Program-made: the position numbers and the translations under genes | Part shown: positions 12,151-24,807 of the stretch, piece by piece | Layout: each line of letters starts with the position of its first letter | Position numbering within the stretch: position 1 is the stretch's first letter | Notes under the pieces: model-generated | Seen by the model: only the letters and a program-made list of their open reading frames with translations | Told to the model about the DNA's origin: nothing | The model's database searches: none | NCBI RefSeq assembly: GCF_018143015.1 | Contig: NC_054748.1 | Coordinates: 13,630,967-13,694,966 of the forward strand | DNA length: 64,000 bases | Direction of reading: 5' to 3' | From: Lytechinus variegatus | Taxonomy: Eukaryota > Echinodermata > Echinoidea > Temnopleuroida > Toxopneustidae

Positions 12151-12885
12151 AGATGTGAAGATATGTCTTCCAGGATGGTATAATTTCCATCCATTATCTG
12201 TTAGTAGTTTTTAATTCCTATGTTGGTAAACTAAAGATTAATTTTGAAATTGTAAACTTTGATGGTTACCTCATAGGCACACACACAAGTTTAAAATATT
12301 TGAGTTTGGTTGAAGATTAAAACCAAAAGATTTCTCATGGTTTACACTCTGTCCATGAGTGAGAATGGTGGGGGGCACTCACAGTCCTTAGTGTAAACGC
12401 GATACTGAACAAACTCAAAAGTTAATTTCCTTGTACTCCTGGGGTTCAACCACATTGTATCACTTCTGGTTCTGTGATTAAGTATCTGGTGGGACTCTCG
12501 CTCGAGAGTATGAAAATTGATACGGTTTAATATTAATCGGTATGAGAGATACCTGCCTTCACAGATTTATTACAGGGGACCATCTGCTTTTTATAATCAG
12601 GTGGGCCAATTTTAACCAGAATGAGAAGAAAGAATATTATGTATGGACCATGGGCGCCAGGGCAGAGGACTATCCTTTGCTCATGGGTGGGGGGAGGGAG
12701 ACACCTACTTTTGCATCCCCCCCCAAAAAAAATGATTATCCTCTGCGTTGGCACCCATGTTATGGGTATGTCATAAATAACAAAAGGTATATGTACATGT
12801 ATTGCATTACATGTATAGTATTCTAGTGTGTAATGAAAGAAATATTCCTAGATTAGATACTTTTTGAAAATGTAGAGTTAGAGGT

Positions 12886-13150
12886 GTTTTGGCTCAGTAA
12901 ATAAGTCCTTGGACTTTGAACCACAAGGTCTGGGGTTCAAGTCCTAGCCAGCACTCGCATCCTTTTGCAAGGTATTGTAATGCATTTGTCACTCTCCACT
13001 CCGGTGTAGTAAATGGGTACCCGGTAGGAAGGAATTCCTTGAATGCTCTAGCTTCCGACCAGGATAGCCGTGCTAAAGCCTGGGTAAAAGTATGCGCTGC
13101 TTAGGAGCATTGTATCAAGCACTGTCACTACAATTGTCATAATAATTCAC
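12886..13150 (+). mobile_element. tRNA-derived SINE downstream of CMTR2
   Basis: The head contains GTTTTGGCTCAGTAAATAAG (A-box-like) and GGGGTTCAAGTCC (B-box). The body has CCGGTAGGAAGGAATTCCTTGAATGCT. This is a different family from the SINE at 11178. Confidence 0.8.
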
Positions 13151-13399
13151 AGTACCCTCTAACAGAGTAACAAGATTTGCATGCTGTTTCTTGAATATTC
13201 CCTAAAATATCAATGATAGCTCTTTGCTGGTCACTTTCAAAGTCTTTTCCCTGTATAGAGTCGTAACATTGGTTGTTTTAAAGTACGAAGAGTTTCCAGA
13301 TGTGCCATGCCGTCACATTCAAGTACCTCTAATCTGCCTTCTTCATGTTGAGAAAGTATCCCTCTCCCTGCTCCAGTAAAAATTAAAATTGCAGATGTG

Positions 13400-13990
13400 A
13401 TGGGTGATGGACTGGATCATTTCAATTAGCAAATCTGGATCTCCTCTACAGTGTTGTGAAGCCCACCAGAGGCGATCGTTTTATTGCCTGAGTCCACAAA
13501 CAGAGCTCGCTGCATCCCTTCTGTTTTTTGTTATCAGCCGTTTTCCTATCGATTTAGTCATATGCCAGACATCAAACTGGTGGATGATATAGGGATAAAA
13601 GCTCACTAAGCATCTTTCGGATTCCTGTGTGACAGTCGGTTGCCACTGTTGCTACATTGATGCCAACTTGTAGCATTTTTTTCAGTGTCTGCTGACGTCC
13701 GATCTTTTCCATTGCAACAGAGCTTGTTGCCTCAGTGTCCTGGACAACGGACATGTCCAGGATCTTGTGCGTCTTAATGTCTATGAATGTGTATGTGCAA
13801 TACTTTGCATTATACCCTGGAGAGTCGCACCTCCCATCGGAGAGGTCGCTGTAATGGCTTGCTCATGTAATCTCAGCAACTTTTATGCCTCTGTCTTCCA
13901 TGTCTTTCCTCTTCTACTTCTATGTTCCTATCAGTGTCAATGTTCCCCTCTTTATTCTCTGGTATGCCATAAATGAGCAAGTTCTGCTTC
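13400..13990 (-). pseudogene. Transposase-family fragment (copy 1)
   Basis: Read on the minus strand, 13754-13572 gives SVVQDTEATSSVAMEKIGRQ then TLKKMLQVGINVATVATDCH. This strongly resembles a multi-copy transposase-like protein family of fishes and sea urchins that has a CGDGRCDSPGYNAKY motif just before this point. The same stretch recurs at 35230-35770 and 36051-36464. It is broken by stops and incomplete at both ends. The superfamily is not certain from the fragment. Confidence 0.7.
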
Positions 13991-14144
13991 CTGTGATGAA
14001 GTTCAAGTAGGATAATTTTCTCTTTCAAAGCTGTGTCTTTTTACGATCAATCCCATCTCTTATTTGAGGAAAAGTGTTCTTTTCAAACACCTTAATTTTA
14101 TCAGTATTGAAACTCACAGCAGTCTCCAAAGCCTGGATTGCCCT

Positions 14145-14430
14145 TCAGAGCTTATTTGAGTTATTTTGTTTCCACTTTGTGATTGTGGTCAAGGACAACA
14201 AGTTGAGCACAGCCAAGCATTGCTGTGTACCTAAAGTGAAGACGCTTCAGAGCTTATTTGAGTTATTTTGTTTCCATATTGTGCTTATGATCAAAGACAG
14301 TAGGCTAGGCCTTGCCATGCATCGATGGGTACTTAAAGTGTAACCGCTTTGGAGTATATTTCAGTTATTTTGGTTCCATGTTGTGATTATGGTCAAGGAC
14401 ACCCAGCTGAGCACTGCCAAGCATTTGTGG
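14145..14430. repeat. Tandem repeat, about 103-bp unit, three copies
   Basis: The phrase GAGCTTATTTGAGTTATTTTG, followed by ...GTCAAGGACA...GCCAAGCAT, repeats three times with divergence (starts about 14145, 14248 and 14351). It encodes nothing recognisable. Confidence 0.8.
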
Positions 14431-17400
14431 TAAGCAGTCAGCCCGCTACGGCACGAACACTGCTTGTATTTATCGTACACATATTCAGCCCGTATGGCTC
14501 CTTGCATACGTAATTAGCTCACGGTATACGGGGTGCGCTTGAAAACACAAATATATTTTCAATCATGAAAAATGTACTTTGTCGTCATTTTGAATGAACA
14601 ATATGTCATTTTGAAGAAAAATGTCGGCTCTTTCACAAAATCAAATCAACATTACCGTATTTGTACTGCCAGATGGTTATATTTTACGTCAAACACTTGC
14701 TTACTTTCCTTCCATTTTTATCGAGTTTAAATTGAAAACAGAGACATAAAAACCAGCTAAAAACTATAGGAACCTCACTATTCAGAATGATTTTCGAAAA
14801 AGTAGGTATTAATCTTCATTTTGTGTGAATATCAGGTCGTTTTGTTGATTGAACGGGTCAGGTCCACGGTTTAAAAAAATGGTTTCAAATTCTGAACAAA
14901 TAAGACACGAAGATTTTTGAATGAATTCCGAACACCTGCCGAACGCTGCTGACGTAGCGATGACGTAATGGTGAATGGACGAGTAGTACCAAGTATTAAC
15001 GTGCGAAGGCTTCTTGGCATGGCGCTATTACAACATTAGCAGTCCATTTCATATAATCTGATCTTTTCCGATTGAATATTATAATTGATTGTAGACAACA
15101 CATCGTTTGCAGTTCCCAAAAATGTTCGTATAGCCTAGATATTACAATTTGACGAACAGTGTGCGCCCACCCATAGAAATCTGTGCGGGGCTCTGCTCAG
15201 CCGACTCGGTCCCACTCATGCACTACTAGGTACTACGAGCGAAGCGGGTTGGGGAGTGGGGGCTCTCTGGGTTTGCCCTAGCTGTGACTGTGTGAGGCCT
15301 ACTGAGTAGTACTACTCATTCATGCTTTGCTCTTGGATAAATGCATACATCGGACAGTCATTAACGAAACGAAAATCTGCAAATTTTGATTGGAGAAAAA
15401 AATAATACACCGCTCACTGCTACCCACAGACTCCTTGAGAAAAAAAATGACGGCACTATGATTTGTTATGAAAATGGCTAAGGCAACTTTGATGAGAAGT
15501 GACAGATTTTATTTTCACTATCCCCCCCCCCAGAATCAACATGCAATACCAAAATTCTTCACTTTGCAATGCCAAAAGCAATTTGGGTTCAATTTTATTT
15601 ACAATGTATATAGGGGGAGGGAACAAAAAAATATTTTTCAAAATAAGAGATTTCACATCATTCCACAACTTGACCAGGGAAGACAATTTTGTGCCCGTTT
15701 TATTTCTCATGTCACATGATCACTTGTTGGTTTAATTTCTTTGGACAAATACATTGGGAACCAGGGGGGGACGAAAAAGTGTCGCCTAATTGTGGATTTC
15801 AAAGCATAACTACATGTACATCTCCTACAACCCCCCCCCACACACACAAACACTCTCTCGCAAACAGTGATGTCTTTTACAAAGCAACAAGCCTCTCGGT
15901 CTCTTCTCATTTCTCACCAATAAATCACAAATGTATAGCTCATGATTATACACACAAAGGAAATACTTTTTCTTTCAAAACTTTCATGTAACATTTATTC
16001 TTTACTCTTCAAAAAAGAGGGTTCTGGCAAGGTAAAAAAATACAAGAAAAAGGTTAAGTCAAATGATATTTGTTTAAACAAATAAACCTCTTCTATCTAA
16101 AAATATGGCAAATACTGCTAATAAAGGCACTTTACATACAAGTTTGTATCGTAACTGAGGATACAACCTGTACATCAAATACATTGAAGATATCATAATA
16201 TGACAAAGTTGCGTTTTCCTTTGAAGTGGTTTTCAATGACTACTATACCTACATATATTAAGAGTAGCACTGAATAGTAATTGTCAGTTGCAAGGCAGGA
16301 ATAACTGATCATCTTTGAATATCACACACTTTAAAAACTAATTAAAAAACACCTTGGCGAGGTAAAATATACAAGGCACAAAATAGAACCATTTCATAAG
16401 TTTCCAACAAGATATGATAGCATTACCCTGTGATGCTGGTTAATTCTGCACGATTCTGGGTAATGAAACCCAGGTAGATCAAATAAGTATATCAACTAAA
16501 TGCACTTACCCCAATGCATGAACAAGGGTATATCAAATGAGTCAAAGACATAAATAACAATGAAACACAGTAAAATATCAAACGTGCTGAAAAAAAATTG
16601 AGCTCTCAAGGTGGTTAAATGCACATACTCTGATATTTAACATGCACACATCTTGGAATGTCTTTGTCAGCCTTATTACTTCCTTACAATTGACATACAA
16701 TGCATGACACATTTGAATACAAACCTTCGAATATAAGGTCATAGCTTAATACATGTATCACAAGTAAATTTTTGCTATAATACATCTTCTGGTAAAACTG
16801 CTAAATATGTAACAACTTTAAACTGCCACGTTTACATGACAATTTAAGACAACTATGTGATACAGCTTGACTACTACACAGATACATACTGAGCTTTAAA
16901 AATCATGTATGAACAAATAAATGTAAAAAAAAAAAAAACTGCATAATTATTGCACAAATGTACACTGTGCATACTATCCGATAGTTGGGTTCAACATACA
17001 CCCTACAAATAAAATAATAATAAAAAGGGTGTAATACAAATCATCAAATCAGATACCTGTTGCATACCTGTTGAATAAGCACATTTGCACATTTGATGGA
17101 TATATACTGGCAAGTGAATACCTTTACTTGTTAACCTGTAGGAATAAATACTGAAAGACTACATGCTGCAAAAGGAAACAAGCCATAACAGCAAAGTCTT
17201 ATCACACACTTGTTTGGAGAAAAAAATAAATATGAAATATATTAACGGATATATATTTTCAAATACAGATATAAAAACATATGGCCAAAAAAGGATATCA
17301 GCGTAGTAACATGGCAGTTGTATCACCAGTAAGAAAAAACCTCCAACAGAAATTTCTTCTGGATTCCTGAGCACTGTTAAGGGTACATGTATGCATGAAC

Positions 17401-17636
17401 AATACATGTTCATTTCTTTGGCAAAAAATCATAAACCCTTCTTTTTAAGTATACACATCAGTTATATATGGCAAGATATACAGATAATTATATATATACA
17501 GACAGGTACAATGAGCATGTAAGTAAATGAGCTCATTCATACAGGACATTGGAAAATGCATAAAACTGTTCAAAGTATAAATCCAATGTTAACCTCTTTA
17601 CAAAACAATTGTAAAAAAAAAGTTAATTAGTATACA
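14431..17636. other. Intergenic, no gene recognised
   Basis: I see no exon with conserved protein content here. The 14435-15000 part shares phrases with 33960-34390 (GAACGGGTCAGGTCCACGG, and AGTCAGCCCGCTAC in inverse), so both are probably copies of one unclassified repeat. Short C-runs occur at 15523 and 15830. The rest is AT-rich single-copy-looking sequence. Confidence 0.6.
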
Positions 17637-17887
17637 TCAGAAAAATTCAGTTTCAGAGCTATCTGATTCTGTTAAGACGTTCATGACTTTATCATTGTTT
17701 TGATCAGTACTAAATATAGTACACATGTCATCGGAAATATAATCATCAATGTCATCATCTTCCCTGTCATCAATATCCATATCATCCTCTCTATCATCAA
17801 CATCATCATCTTCATCATCCTCCTCATCATCACTGGCATTATAGCCTGTGTTTTTGTCATCAGCTCTATCTGCAGGGGTGGCAGGTG

Positions 17888-18433
17888 CCCGGGGGGCCAC
17901 TTACATTGACAAGTGGATACCATGCGCGACCAAAAAAACATGTAAAAAGGATGTCTTTTTCACGATAGGGCACGTTACGTACGTAACGTGATAAGGGTGT
18001 CAAAACACAAAAATAATGAAAAAAGGGTATCTATTTCGCTAGGAAAATTACGTGTTTAGGGTCGACTTTGCGGGGATGATAAAACAAAATTAAATGTTTT
18101 ATAAAGGATGTCCTTTCTGCCCCAACACTACGTGTTTAGAGTCCGATTTGCGCGAGGTGTAGAAGGTGGGGTCGTACTAAACCAAATAAGGTAAAGCCGA
18201 CGACCGAAGGACCCGTAACAATAAAACATTCCTGTACTTGTTTAGGGGTTCGTTTCAGGGAATATTTGCCAAGAGTATCGTTTTGTTTCCAAGACTTGTT
18301 AAGGGTAGGGTTTCACACGCCAATACTTGTTAAGGGGTGCATTTTCAGAATATGAAAATTACGTGTTTAGGGTGCTTTTCGAGACCCCATGGTCGCGCAT
18401 GGTATCCACTCGTGAATGGAAGTGGCTCCCGGG
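17888..18433. mobile_element. MITE, GGGGCCACTT family, copy 1, with target duplication
   Basis: The ends are inverted for about 45 bp: CCACTTACATTGACAAGTGG...ACCATGCGCGACC on the left and GGTCGCGCATGGTATCCACTCGTGAATGG on the right. GTGGCAGGTG is directly repeated at 17878-17887 and 18434-18443, a target duplication of about 9-10 bp. Such a length is typical of MULE-type elements. It lies inside the CXC exon of the giant pseudogene. The other copies are at 47221 and 56198. Confidence 0.85.
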
Positions 18434-18571
18434 GTGGCAGGTGAAATGTTTTCACAATTATTGCACCTGGACCACACAAATTATTAGCTTTTCTACATTT
18501 ACATTGCCGGTTACGACACTTTGATTTTGAACACTTGCAACCACGTGTAAGGTATAACACATTTTCCTATA

Positions 18572-19154
18572 TTAGATAGCCAAGACAGATAGCCAAGCGC
18601 GATTGGTCAATTGCGCGTCACGTGATATGATCGAAATCCGTGTATTTTCCCAGCCGGTCCACCTTCGATGAATATATTGACCAACCGGTCCGTGAATATA
18701 TTTTCTATGTGTATGGCGCCCTCTTGTGGATTAGATGTTACCAACTAAACGGAAATAAAATATGTGGGACTAAAGTATCTGAACTGGACTCTAACTGAGA
18801 TCTAGGGCTAGGCCTAAAACAAACTTGATTTGATTAGAAAAGGGCCATTCACTGCATTAAAGTAGTAGTAGACTAAAGTTACATCTAGATCTATACCAGT
18901 TCCATCAATCACTGTGACTATCGTAAACAACAGGTTGCACGCATCGTTAGACCATTTTTATCTACATCATTAAAGGCTATCTAATATAACAGATATTGAC
19001 TGATGGGATGTGTAAAAAAAAATCTTTGGACCGCCTAAAGGATTAATATTTTCCCTCGTGATCATATTTTCCCTCAGCGCTGCGCGCTTCGGGAAAATAT
19101 AAATCCGGCGGTCCAAAGAATGTTTATATTACACACCCCATTAGTCAATATCTG
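18572..19154. mobile_element. Nested foldback elements splitting the CXC region
   Basis: The outer repeat TATTAGATAGCC (18572) / GGCTATCTAATA (18974) brackets non-coding sequence. A second element follows at about 18985-19154 with arms ACAGATATTGACTGATGGG...TTTGGACCGCC and GGCGGTCCAAAG...CCATTAGTCAATATCTGT. It contains two TATTTTCCCTC phrases and GCGCTGCGCGC. Together they separate SEENMQR from ENVLYLTRG of the host reading frame. Confidence 0.65.
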
Positions 19155-19322
19155 TATATTATACGTTGCATGTTTTCCTCCGAGTCCCATTCAAATTCAA
19201 CAACAACACTTTCGTCTTTATCAGACACTACAAATCCATATTTTGTTATGTCAGGATACTGAAATTCATGTACTTTAGCCATACCCCACACAGTGCTGAC
19301 CCAGCAGCTTCGTAACCAATGT

Positions 19323-20284
19323 AAACTTGGCCATAAGGTTAATCAAGTATTACTGAACATCCTATTAGAGTTTCATGTCACATGACCAAGGTCAAAGGTC
19401 ATTTAGGGTCAATGAACTTAGACCATGTTGGAGGAATCAACATCCAAATCTTAACCTGAGGTTAAGTTTTTGAAATGTCATCATAACTTAGAAAATATAT
19501 GGACCTAGTTCATGAAACTTGGACATAAGATTAATCAAGTATCACTGAACATCCTGCATGAGTTTCACGTCACATGACTAAGGTCAAAGGTCATTTAGGG
19601 TCAATGAACTTTGGCCGAATTGGGGATATCTGTTGAATTCCCATCATAACTTTGAAAGTTTATGGATCTGATTCATGAAACTTGGACATAATAGTAATCA
19701 AGCATCACTGAACATTTTGTGCAAGTTTCAGGTCTCATGATTAAGGTCAAAGGTCATTTAGGGTCAATGAACTTTGGCCGAATCGGGGTATCTGTTGAAT
19801 TACCATCATAACTTTGAAAGTTTATTGGTCTAGTTCATTAAACTTGGACATTAGAGTAATCAAGTATCACTGAACATCCTGTGCGTGTTTCAGGTCACAT
19901 GACCAAGGTCAAAGGTCAATGAACTTTGGCCGAATTGGGTGTATCTGTTGAATTACCATCATAACTTTGAAAGTTTATGGATCTGATTCATGAAACTTGT
20001 ACATAAGAGTAATCAAGTATCACTGAACATCCTGTTCGAGTTTCAGGTCACATGATCAAGGTCAAAGGTCATGTAAGGTCAATGAACTTTGGCCATGTTG
20101 GGTTTTTTTGTGGAATAACCATCATATCTCTGTAAGTTTATTGGTCTAGTTCATAAAAAGTGGACATAAGAGTAACCATGTATCACTGAACATCTTGTGC
20201 GAGTTAGAGTAGTATTCAAAGTCAGCACTGCTGCTATATTGAACCGCGTGATGCAGGTGAGACGGCCAGAGGCATTCCACTTGT
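19323..20284 (+). mobile_element. Helentron-like element with tandem DR1 repeats, copy 1 (5' truncated)
   Basis: Units of about 150-162 bp repeat in tandem. Each has AAACTTGGACATAAGAGTAAT, ...CACTGAACATCCTG..., ...AAGGTCAAAGGTCA... and ...ACTTTGGCCGAATTGGG.... The right end is GCAGGTGAGACGGCCAGAGG then CATTCCACTTGT. The left end TTGTCTCACCTGC is missing here. It inserts within coding sequence after TGIKVDN. Confidence 0.75.
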
Positions 20285-21137
20285 TATCAACTTTAATACC
20301 AGTCCACTCAAGATTAATTTGCTCCCCAACATGAAAACCACCAGATGTAATAAATGATTGGTTGGAACTTTGAAAATATTGAGGAGCAATGCCAACAAAT
20401 GCTTGAGTTAAATACCGACAGAGCATATGTTTGTTTTGTCTATTTTTCAAAAACGTCATCCAGTTAGAAGACAATGGAATATCATCATTTATAGTTTCGT
20501 AAGTATCTGTATCCCCATCTCGTCTGCCCCGCTCAACACCTTTAGGAGATATACCCTGTGTATTAAATTGATCGAATAGAATACGTACTTCTGTATACCC
20601 CTTCTTGAAAAAAGAAGAAATCCATCTACGTGCTAAAAAGGTTGCATATTCCCTGAATGTTTTGAATTGTTTTAGAGGGGAAGTATAAATAATGTTCATA
20701 CCTTCAATTATAGCACAAAATTGTCCATCATGAAACTCACAAGAGTTGCTTACTATTTCAAAATATGAATATCTTTTTTCTAACTGGTTATAAATTACTG
20801 ATTTTGCTCCTTTGTAAGGAAGTCCGTTTGGCAAGCAAATAGCGCGAGGCTTTTCAATGAACTGTCCTAAATCTCATACTGGAACTTTTCTTCTGAAAAA
20901 GCAAGGGTTCTCTTATAACACAAGGTAATCAGACGTTTTCTTTTTCTAGGTCATTGTCCTTTTTGGCTCGTAATTTTTCTTCAGAAAATGTTTTTAACCA
21001 AAATGTTCTTGTTACTGTTTTTTTAACTGAGGAGTCATTTAACATCTGAATTCTACAAAGTGCGTCATAAGCATCTTGTCCCAATTGCCTGAATTGAAGA
21101 AGACATTTCTGCTGTGCTGGTAGAGCTGTAACACTAG
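20285..21137 (-). pseudogene. Second core segment of the giant element protein
   Basis: It picks up after the 4.2-kb insertion as ASVTALPAQQKCLLQFRQLG ... TFWLKTFSEEKLRAKK, with a stop after EKENV at 20929. It resumes at about 20880 as KPRAICLPNGLPYKGAKSVI, EGMNIIYTSPLKQFKTFREY, VRILFDQFNTQGISPKGVER and ends TGIKVDN at the Helentron-like insertion. EGM......TF.E.A, VFDxY-like ILFDQF and G.ER.R match a recurring module of invertebrate transposon-like proteins that I recognise by pattern only. Confidence 0.6.
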
Positions 21138-21860
21138 CAGAGATGCCAACCCTCCCGATTTCATCGGGAGGCTCCCGAAAATTCATCCCAACTCCCGCCC
21201 TTACGATTACCATCCTTATCCTCCCGAAATTACGATTTTTTTGCATTGATCAAATTGGATTGGAAGGACATGTATCGTCTGCTAACTTTAGCATGTAGTA
21301 ACTCCATTACGTTCGCTGCTACTAAATTCTGTGTGAAAAGTAGACAAATAAGGAGCAGCGAAAAGCTGGTGCATGTGATATGCCCAAAGGGAATCCACTG
21401 TGCACCAGGCCGGTAGGCCCGGCTAGCTTCGCGAGGCGTGTGTGCTCGCGGCCACTGGATTTGTCGAGTCGTGTGGTGGAATATCGGTGTGTGATTTCGG
21501 CGTATTGATGGGTTGATATTGACACGAAATGGCGGAAAATCAACAAAAGAAGACCAAGAAATGGTCTCAGAAGTATAAGACTGAATACAGTCTCCAGTAC
21601 CTGTGTGTTCGGAAGTCGGAAAGAGGAATTTACCATGCATTTTGCGCAATTTGCAGCGTGGACATTTCAGTTTAGCAGGGAGGTCGTGATGATAATTCGG
21701 AAGCACTTTCGTTCGGTAGCAAACGGCATAGCCTAGCCTACGGACATTGCGATGACAAGATCTTCGAGCTCCACTAGTACCCTGTTGTCTTTATTTCACC
21801 AAGCAAGGGACCAGCGCTGAGCTTTTCTTTACTGGATTTTTAGTGGAACATAACCTGCCT

Positions 21861-22656
21861 GAAGTGGTGGAAAGGAAAGAGAAAGGAAAATCTAATCTCT
21901 ATTTTTATCAATCTCTCATTACCTCCTCTGCCTACTCACAATTACCTATTCTTAATCCTTTCAATCACCTCTCCTATCAACACTCACACACGGAATTAAC
22001 TTTAATACTTCCACCTTCTCACTCACTTCAAATAATTCTTCTGGGACACTTCTTTCACATCTTCTCATCTCATTCTCTTTCCTTCTCACAAAACCACCCT
22101 TTGATGTAAATTAAAAACATCAAATACAGTACAGTTTCCATGTCTCTCCAGTATCTTTTATTATTATACCATGTTCACGTGTTAGTACATGCTCCAACAT
22201 ATTCAAAGACTAAATTACAGGAACAATGATTGCTGCATCAAAATAAAGCAAATAAGTATCAAGTGTCTGTTCAAAGACTGAGTAAATGTTGCACAGTGAA
22301 CTTGATTTACATCAATCACAATAATAAGATCTTTACCGTCACATAATTTACAATGTAGAAAAAAAATTACTAGATATACAAACTCAGTACCCATGTACAT
22401 TGGTAAATAACATTTTACCTTGCTTAATAAAAAAGAGCTTAACTTCAGGTGTGGAATCAAAACACCTATAAATGTGCATAAACACATACTTCATGCATAA
22501 ACTGAAAACCAAGCAATTTCCTTTCACCATTGATTGTCAATAAAGTGTTCAAATATCATTCTTGAAAAGAGAAGAACATTTTGCAAATTTTTTTTTATAG
22601 AAAATTGGAAAGCAATTCAGTACGCATGCCACAAAATGAGAACATCAGGGAAACTT
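21861..22656. other. Non-coding 3' flank of the YqaJ gene within the transposon
   Basis: It is AT-rich, with a C/T-rich tract at about 21900-22100 (ATTCTTAATCCTTTCAATCA style). I see no second gene. The deletion in the copy at 9001 starts at 21861. Confidence 0.6.
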
Positions 22657-24807
22657 CTAAGTGTTCTTACAGTCCTTACAGTACCATTTCCCTTTGGGTA
22701 CTGTCTTTCGTTTCGGCACAATACATCGTAGATGAATCCACTCATACTTGCACTTTGCTCCATCACAGCCAACCATTACATTGTCAGGACTATCATCATT
22801 TTGATCATACGGCTCCTGGCAGTAGCAGAACAGTGATTCTCCATCGATCTTCTTTGCGTCCTCCTCGCTCTTTCTTAGCTCAATTTTCCGCGTTACAAGC
22901 TCAGGCACAACATTCGTTCTCCAAAACTTCTCGAGCTTTGAGACAGCAGCATGTAGATATGAATCATCCCGTTGTACATGGTTGACTATGAGTTTGTTCC
23001 CTGCTTTGACAATGAATGTGCAGTACTGGACATTATAAACATGCATCTGGGTCTGAACTTGGTCATAGTAACGATGGCCATACTTCAGGTGTGAGTTTTC
23101 ATCCAAGCAGCAGTACTTGCTCTTGAGGTATTCATCCGTTGACATGTTTCTTGCGGAGTACGGGCATTTGATCTCTATGACACCTTTCCCGTGGCAGCTG
23201 CACTCTACAAGGCCATCAGCGCTTGCCCCTAGCCAGTGACGCTCAGCATCCAGGCGAAGCCCGCTGTGTGCGATTTTCAAGTCATCATGCCTAGATGTCC
23301 GTGCGTACTCCTCCAGAACCTTAGATTCATTCTCTCTGCCATACTTGAGAGAAGCTGTCTTGATGGGTGTCATGTTGGGGTTGGTTATGTTGAGGAGGAC
23401 TGACTTCGCTGGCTTTTCCTGATTAGTGTGGAGAACATCATACACTCGCGATGCAGTTATTCGACCAGCTCTCTGGTCATGCCAGACCACACTGTCCGCT
23501 TGTTCTTCAGTTGCTTTCTCGACCTTATCTATCTCCTCCTTCGTTACAGTCATCTCTTTAAGGTCTGCAGATTTCTGTGTCTGGAGTTCTGTGCTTTCTG
23601 TGAAGTAGGAGCGGAGTGGAGCTGGGAGTGGAGTTTGTAGTGCGCGGTGCGGTGTCGTGGCTGGTTTCCTTTGGAATAGGCAACAAGGAGGTCCCTCAAA
23701 CAAACTAAGTCCCACTGGTTTGTTGTCAGTTTCCATGAGGGAAGAAATGAAAGCATCTTCCTCATCCTTGCTGCAGTGAGACCACTTCCTTTTCTTTCCA
23801 CTGTTCTTTTTGATGCTGTCCTTTGCCTCCTCCTTGTAAAACTTAATGTCCCTAATCTGCGCTGGCTCCACATTTGAGACAAATCTATTGTTCCACTGGC
23901 AAGCAACATCAGTACAGGCTTGTGTCGTATATCCCAGACGTACTGCTGCCTCAACTTTGAAGAGTACTGCGGAAACATGACTACATGACTCCCCTAGTCC
24001 CGCCATACATGTACAGTGAGCTGCCACAACTCGTCCATCGTCATCAGTTGCCACCCAGGGACTATGAGCAGCGTCGTTCAAGCGCTGAGATGGTTTGACA
24101 GCTGCGCTGAAGATGAAAAATCCCTTGGATGTGACCTGATGATAAAGAGTCTGCACCCAGCCTGATCGAAATTGTTGGTGCGCCTCCAAGCTGCGGTAGT
24201 TTTTCATCGTGGCATGCGAGAATGGCCCTGCAGAAGAGAGAAAAAATACAAAAAGAGAAGTAAGCATACTGCATATGAGGGCTTGTAAAATAAAGTCAAA
24301 TTTAGTAGCATGTGCAAGCTTGGCAACAAAATTATACCAGAATGAGTTTGTGTAAAAATGATTTTACTTAAATATTTTTCTAGAACATAGAACTTAATAG
24401 TTAACTTAAATTAGAAGACTGTCACTAGGCAAATAAGCTACATGTAGGCATGGCAGCTGCCAGACATTGATTAGTGCATACTACATGCAGACATGATGTC
24501 GGTGAGTATTTTTCTTGATTTAAATCATGGATTTAGTGGTTTGAGATTATTTGCATTATTAAATCCATTCAATACGTTTACTGTGTTAACAGGATACACT
24601 GACAATATGCAACTTGAACTTACCGTGGCTTTCAACTAAGTAACAGTAGACATCGGCATATTCAATGCGTGGCCAAGCCTTTGGATCGTCTGTCCAAAAA
24701 TCAGCTGGATGCTTATAAGGGCACTTTTCCAGCCCAACAGAGTCTAATTTCACTTTATAACGATGCATTGCATCGTTACACAGCTTTTCCATGTAGTCAA
24801 ATGACAT
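22657..24807 (-). CDS. Transposon-borne SWIM zinc finger, YqaJ-type nuclease and PHD finger protein
   Basis: Two exons, 24624-24807 and 22657-24227, join in phase (CACG|GTAAGT donor, TTCTGCAG|GG acceptor) to give 584 intact residues from the ATG at 24807. Order: N-terminal region with KCPYKHPADFW (about 30-40); SWIM zinc finger C133-x-C135 ... C143-x-H145 (AHCTCMAGLGESCSHVSAVL); linker with a basic patch (NSGKKRKW); a YqaJ/lambda-exonuclease-like PD-(D/E)XK domain from about 305 to 480, with RITASRVYDVL, E362 in YGRENE, D399 in GASADGLV, and E413/K415 in VIEIKCP; C-terminal PHD finger about 529-581 (CYCQEPY ... GCDGAKC ... EWIHLRC ... WYCKDC). The active-site residues are all present. YqaJ proteins are exonucleases or recombination nucleases in phages; here the substrate is unknown. 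The intact frame, inside a dead host unit, suggests recent activity. It is the sole gene of transposon 21138-25313. Confidence 0.9.

Larger units (their letters stand above)
17637..19322 (-). pseudogene. CXC cysteine motif and acidic tail of the giant element protein
   Basis: Three pieces are separated by insertions. The first (19322-19160) reads LRSCWVSTVWGMAKVHEF then VVSDKDESVVVEFEWDSEEN. The second (18570-18450) reads YLTRGCKCSKSKCRNRQCKC then RKANNLCGPG. The third (17877-17637) is an acidic run, ADRADDKNTGYNASDDEEDD onwards. The CxCxxxxCxxxxCxCxxxxxxCGPG spacing resembles CRC/tesmin-type CXC DNA-binding motifs. Just after CGPG the frame must slip one base to read the expected CxxC (CNNCEN), so one base has been lost. 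The MITE 17888-18433 then interrupts the exon. Confidence 0.65.

Noticed and set aside
17700..17909. Isoleucine-rich plus-strand frame
   Set aside because: It is the antisense of the acidic GAT/GAC-rich tail; the minus strand is the coding one.
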